This document shows positions 58,676 to 64,000 of a stretch of 64,000 bases of DNA, one piece after another. Each line of letters opens with the position of its first letter. Within the stretch, counting starts at the first letter, position 1. The notes beneath the pieces were generated by a model, which did no database searches, was not told the DNA's origin, and saw nothing but the letters and a program-made list of their open reading frames with translations. Made by a program: the position numbers and the translations under genes. Origin of the DNA: Apricaphanius iberus (lineage: Eukaryota; Chordata; Actinopteri; Cyprinodontiformes; Aphaniidae); NCBI GenBank assembly GCA_028564705.1, contig JAPXFQ010002141.1:806001-870000 (forward strand), read 5' to 3'.

Positions 58676-61009
58676 AAGATCGGTGGTGATTTTCTTGAAT
58701 TATTTTCAGAGCTACTGATGGAGGATTTGATGAAGTCTCGGTGCTGTTAACCTACAGCACAGAGACTTCCAAGCACAGACAATATTTGGTCTTTGTCAAC
58801 ATTTTTTACATTTTGTACTGCAGGGAACCTTTAAAAGGGAGTGTTGCAGCTCATCTCACCATGTTTAGTGTTATCAGCTTCTGCGCCTTGCTGTGGGATT
58901 GCTACAGACTATACAGGTATTCAACAAAAAATAAACCTTACAGCTTTTAAATTAAGAAAATGTTTATGGGTGAAGGTTTCAGTTTTGAGACACGGGTGGT
59001 GTCCATTCTCTCCTGCGCTCGTTACGCAACACGTCTGACTCATTGCTGGAGAGGTCTTTTTTATGTTTTATTTTTTGCTCCAACTTCTTTACATCCCCTG
59101 ATTTCCTGCTGTTCTCACCCCCACCCTCCCCTGCGCTCAGTCAGCATGCAGTCTGACCTCGGTCTTTAACCTGAAGCACTGTGCTCCAACCAGCCAATGT
59201 TTGCATGCAACACAACGCACATAGTGGAGGATCTTCTGCACGCGTGTGAGCTGCATCGATGCATCCAGAATGGTAACATCGCTCACGGCAGCAGACTTTT
59301 AGACGATCCCTGAAAGGAGGAACTGACAGGGGGAGGCTGTAACGCCTCCTTTCATTAAGCACCATCCTTTCTTTTTAATGAGGGGGATTCCAAAGGCAAG
59401 TTTGTGGTTAATATTCAGGGCTATTTGATCAAGTGGGAAAACAAATAGGCTGGAATGCACAGCGACACTTCAGCGATATCGTGATGCAGTGTTGATGCTC
59501 AGTGAGCCAGAGGAAAAACTCACTGGCTGTCATTGATTTGCCCTTCTCATGAAGCTGCAGCGGTTACAGCTGCCCTAACCACTTTATTAGAAACACATAA
59601 ACGAGGAGTTCTGCACAGAAAAGGACAAAAAAAAAACATTTGGAGCCCACTGAGCCTAAATGCTTTTTGCTGTCTGAGAAATCTCTGTCCTTCTTTAGGC
59701 CCGCGTGCCTCGCTGCATTGCCTCGGCGTACTCACTGCAGTGCTGCTGCAGGATTCAGGAACCTTTCTGAGTTAAAATGTCTTGTTTGGCCTTTCATGGA
59801 TTTCGTGAGGGAAAATCGTGGATGAAGGGAAGCAGATGGGCCCAAGGCCAACATGGCAGATCTAGCTATGCCAGTCTGATTTACTGGTTCCTCTGGGAGA
59901 GGCTGCCATGAGGAAAGATTGGATGCTTTCGCTACGTTGCTATAATTAGCAGCAGATTTTTTTATGCACATAAACGTAAGTGGAAGTGAGGGTCAGATTA
60001 GAAGCTGCATGCTTGTGTTTTATGTTCATTTTTCACTTATATGATTTATTTTTGAAAATATTTGTTAAAGGAACTAAAAACTGAAAAAACTGAATTTAGT
60101 TTAGATGTATTTTAACTATGTTGCTTCTTCAGTTGAAAAATCTCTGCATGCCGAATGATGTAAACCAGCTATTAATAGTGACCCCTTCCCCATCCACGCA
60201 GACTCAACAATTCTGCAGTGGTGCACAGTTTTTTTTCTGTCGTTTTTCTCCACACACATCCACATGAATTCACTATCGCTAGGCCTCAGGGAGTTCTGTC
60301 AGAGCGTCGACTCGCCGCTGTCCACCCCTCCCTCCCTTTTCCCTCTTTTTACTCCTCTTTTCTTGCTCTCCGTCTCCTCTTCCCACCACTTCCGACTGAG
60401 ATGAGATGCTCAGCTTTGCGTAGATCTTTTTGTTTAACATTTCCAGCTCTTTTTTCCTGCTTTTTGCATCGCTGCTGTTTTGTACAACCTCATTTTATAA
60501 AATATAATAATTTCCGTTTAATTTTTTGTTTTTCGGCAACCAAAAATGTTTTCGATCATCGAAAAAAATGTAAATAATACACATGGATAACCTGAGTGAA
60601 AATAAAAAAAGTCTAAATGTGAATAATGTCCTGTATTAGTTTTTAATAAAAACATTTGAAAACTCTCTAGAAATGACTCATGTTAGTTAATGAATGCACT
60701 GCAGTGTGTCCTGAAATTGATTGAACAAAGAAGTGAAAGGTCACCTTCTGAGTTATGGTTTTCCTCAGCAGACCGACTGACAATCATACAATGAAGAAGA
60801 AAAAAAAGGCCTTCTAAAGGCGTTTTGATCTGAAAAGCAAGGGCTTCCCTTTTGATTTCATTTGGGTCAACAGCTTCCATCCTTGGTGCTCAGATAAGAC
60901 AATCCATCTCAGACTGGTTATCATGAATAGAGTCGATACCTTTACAGTGAATTGCAGAATGTTTCATATCCCTTCAACATTTCTTCATATTAAAAAGTTT
61001 TCTGTGTAT
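58676..61009. other. SV2A intron, no feature seen
   Basis: Mixed composition, CT-rich parts near 59090 and 60330. No exon encoding SV2A helices, RNA gene or bounded transposon was recognised. Confidence 0.45.
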
Positions 61010-62290
61010 TTTCAATTCATTTTATTTATATAGCGCCAATTCACAACAGATGTCATCTCAAGGCACTTTAAAAGAAAAGTCGTTTCAATACAATTATACA
61101 AACATTCCAATCAATTAAATTTTTCGATGTATGGATTCCCAGCAGAATGCGTTGAGTCTTTGACATGAGGTTGTGCCCAAAACATGCAGACTCCAATCAC
61201 AGCAAACCCTCAATCTCTCTGAGATTGAGGGTTTGAGCAAGCATGTAGCGACAGTGTAGGGTACTGAGCAAGCATGTAGCGACAGTGGAGATGAAAAACT
61301 CCTCTTTAACAGAAGAAACCTCCAGCAGAACCTGGCTCAGTACAAGCGGTCATCTGCCACGACCGTATTGGGGTTTGAGAAAACAGAGAAGAGACACAAA
61401 AAGAAAGGAACTGATGTAAGAGTACTTACATCTATATTAAAGAAAGTAAAAAGTTGATAACAGGACATGGAAGATGTTCGGTCACTGGGAGCATCATCTG
61501 AAACGAGGCTTCACATCCAGCAATGCGCTGCAGCTGAGCAGGAGACCAGACCTGGTGCAGCTTCTATGGAGAGAAAAATGCTGAGAGAAAACAAGGTTAA
61601 CAACTGATATTCAGCAAAAAATATTTAAGGAGTAATAGATGAGAAGCCAGTCTGTCCTCCAACAGTCTAAGCCTATAGCAGTATAACTACAAAAAAAAAA
61701 CTCAGAATAACCTAAGCCATTCTAACTATTATCTTTATCAAAAAGGAAGGTTTTAAGCCTAGTCTTAAAAGTAGAGTGTCTCCCTCACAGAATAAAACTG
61801 GGAGCTGGTTCCACAGGAGAGGAACCTGATAACTAAAAGATCTGCCTCCAATTCTACTTTTAAAAATCTTAGAAACTACTAGTAAACCTGCAGTCTGAGA
61901 ACAAAGTGCTCTGCTAGGAACGTATGGAACAATCAGATCTCGGATTTTTGGCAGAGTTTTATTATAAAGGGCTTTAAATGTAAGGAGGAGGAACTCTATT
62001 CTGGATTAACAGGAAGACAGTGAAGAGAAGCTACAACGGAAAAAATTTGATCTCTCTTTTTTATATTCATCAGAACTCTTACTGCAGCATTTTGGATCAA
62101 CTTCTGGCTTTCAATTGTATTTTGTGGACTTCTTGATAATAAAGAATTACAGTAGTCCAGCTTTGAAGTAAGAGATGCATGGACTAGTTTCTCAGCATCA
62201 CTCCTGGACAGGATGTTTCTAATTTTAGCAATATTCTAGAGGTAAAAGAAAGAAATCATAGAAACCTCTTTAATGTGGGATTTGAATGTC
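61010..62290 (-). mobile_element. LINE 3' region, antisense to SV2A
   Basis: It starts with the antisense tail TTTTATTTATATAGCGCCAA, followed by long 3' noncoding sequence and then antisense reverse transcriptase (TGCAGCATTTTGGATCAACT, AATTACAGTAGTCCAGC, ACTGGTTTCTCAGCATCA-like). It is paralogous with 45540-46145 and 39815-39975. Inside are a local palindrome and a short tandem duplication (61204-61287). Confidence 0.82.
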
Positions 62291-62499
62291 ATTTCTTGGT
62301 AAAAAATAAATAAATAAATTACACACAGGTGCGTTAATTACGTAGACCAAGTTTGTATCAAGTGGTCAGAGGTATGAATACTAATCTCTAAAGATGTGAG
62401 ACAGCGTTCAGATTGCTTCGTAAGCGTTCTTAAAATCTGATCAAATACTGAAGATATGGGTTAACGCGACCCCTAGTTTGGAACTACTGTACATATTTA

Positions 62500-62640
62500 G
62501 CTAGCCATCTAAATCTCTTCCTCCAATCTAAGTACTCCAAATTAAACATTTAGCTTGAAACTAAATATTTTGTTGACAAACTAAATATTTAATTTGAAAA
62601 GTTAATATTTAGGTTATATGCAAAATGTTTCTCATACCTC
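62500..62640. repeat. AT-rich dispersed repeat 'B', copy 3
   Basis: AAATTAAACATTTAGCTTGA, ACTAAATATTTTGTTGAC and AAACTAAATATTTAATTTG are the same near-palindromic words as in the copies at 28515 and 50380. Confidence 0.45.
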
Positions 62641-63414
62641 CTCTTTATTTATTATTTTCCTTTCGAAATGTCCGATATTTCAGCCTCAAATACTGGATGA
62701 GCCATTTTAACAGTAAGACAGATGTTTATCGGTGGATTTCCAGTAATAATGAATGCACCAACAGCAGGATTTATTAGGGAGGGTTGCAAAACGCAGCTTT
62801 TCTTTTGATACTCCACTTCCGCTTGTCGGCAAAGTAATTTGTAGCAATGACATGGTGAATTTGAAATTGTTCAATTTTTATCTTTGTTGGTTTTTTTTAA
62901 GTGTTTTATAAAGGATTTAATGCTATTTTGTTAGAAAAGTGATAATTAAATCAAAATGCAGATGTATTTATACCTAAAAGGTGTTATACCCTCTTGCCTT
63001 CTTATTCATTCAGAGTGATCTCACCACCAACTTGTCGGTGAGACCTCAGGAAGCGAAGAAACTGTTGACTGGATGTCAAAAAGAACTGACTGAGCGAGTG
63101 TGGGAGCATCGGCAAACCTGACATTTATGCAGATGTAGAGCGGCAGCTTTGGATTAGTGGAAGGGATGTGAGTCATGTTAGCAGCTTGAGTCCCAACTCT
63201 ACTTGTTCCTGTTGTTTAACTTCCTGCTCACCTGTAAAAAAATGATAAAACAAGGAGTCACAACCTATTACTACAATGGATAACCATGTTTTATTATAGT
63301 CTTTCGGGCCAATCACAAAAATTGGAGTGAAAAAAAGTGGTTTTCTGTCCCTTTTTTCTAAATGCAGTATTGTCTCACGAGATTACGTGCGATATTTCCG
63401 CTGTACCAGATGAT
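62641..63414. other. SV2A intron, no feature seen
   Basis: No exon, RNA gene or bounded repeat recognised. Confidence 0.4.
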
Positions 63415-63565
63415 CATAATGCAAATGAGGGGCGCGTTGTTTGCATGTTCTCCCCGTGCAGGTGTGGGTTCCCTCCAGGTACTCCGGCTTCCTCCCACAG
63501 TCCAAAGACATGAATGTCAGGTTAATTAGTCTTTCTAAATTGTCCTTAGGTGTGTGTGTATGGAG
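63415..63565 (+). mobile_element. LINE 3' tail fragment
   Basis: TTTGCATGTTCTCCCCGTGC, GGTACTCCGGCTTCCTCCCA, CAGTCCAAAGACATGAATGT and AATTGTCCTTAGGTGTGTG are the well-preserved fish LINE 3' end in plus orientation, truncated at both sides. Confidence 0.8.
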
Positions 63566-64000
63566 GACCAAAACTGAGATAATCAAAAATAAAAGCATAA
63601 ATATATATATTGTGTTTCTTTTTCTCCTTATTTGTGTGCTTATGTGAAGAAATGTTTATTGGGTTATTGGTAAAAGGATCCCCATTATCTGTCACCAAAG
63701 TGGGACAAGCTAGTCTTCCTCGGGTCCATCCAAAAGACAAATTTACAATACGCAAAATACAAGTCGATCTAAAAATCTAAAAACCATTGCAGACAGCATT
63801 ATAAACATCTGAAATCAGTCAGAAAAAGTTATAATGTCAAGTTATTACATCATGGGCCCAACATTCCTTATTACATACAACAATGAGTGTGCTCATTCAA
63901 GATACCTTACTATTCAATTTACGTATGTACAGTGGGCAGTTATTCCAAAGATTGATCACACGATAAATAACCATTTTCTTTTAAACGTTTGATTTTTTAG

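Overview
The window looks like nuclear DNA of a teleost fish. Genes are split into short GT-AG exons, introns run to several kilobases, and introns and intergenic DNA are packed with Tc1/mariner, hAT-type, TTAA-type and L2/Rex-like non-LTR elements of the kinds common in ray-finned fishes. The species cannot be named from the sequence. There are no operons, CRISPR arrays or bacterial signals.

Layout. (1) 136-25270, plus strand: the 3' part of a myotubularin-family pseudophosphatase gene, most likely MTMR11. Nine coding exons join in a continuous frame to a 556-residue C-terminal fragment; the 5' exons lie upstream of the window. (2) 25280-30678, minus strand: a compact two-exon gene for a 140-residue C3HC4 RING-finger protein that I do not recognise. 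It is tail-to-tail with MTMR11, with opposing poly(A) signals about 30 bp apart. (3) 31400-54356: no convincing coding gene, many transposon relics, and at 37640-38054 a GC-richer segment ending in a strong splice donor, a possible SV2A promoter and noncoding first exon. (4) 54357-55118, plus strand: the first coding exon of SV2A, the synaptic vesicle glycoprotein 2A. Everything from 55119 to the right edge appears to be SV2A intron.

The three genes have no known joint function. Their proximity is best read as synteny: from general knowledge, human SV2A and MTMR11 are also close neighbours, with SF3B4 between them. I see no SF3B4 here; the small RING gene lies in that interval instead.

No undescribed defence-like or biosynthetic system was found. 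The points most worth checking are the unrecognised RING gene and its tight convergent arrangement, the missing catalytic cysteine of the myotubularin-like protein, a 279-bp polypyrimidine tract and a TG repeat touching an MTMR11 splice acceptor, a four-copy TIR repeat family with one copy 45 bp from the last MTMR11 acceptor, two hAT-type insertions with perfect 8-bp target duplications, a Tc1 copy whose catalytic glutamate codon is a stop, and two short near-perfect hairpins suggestive of template switching.
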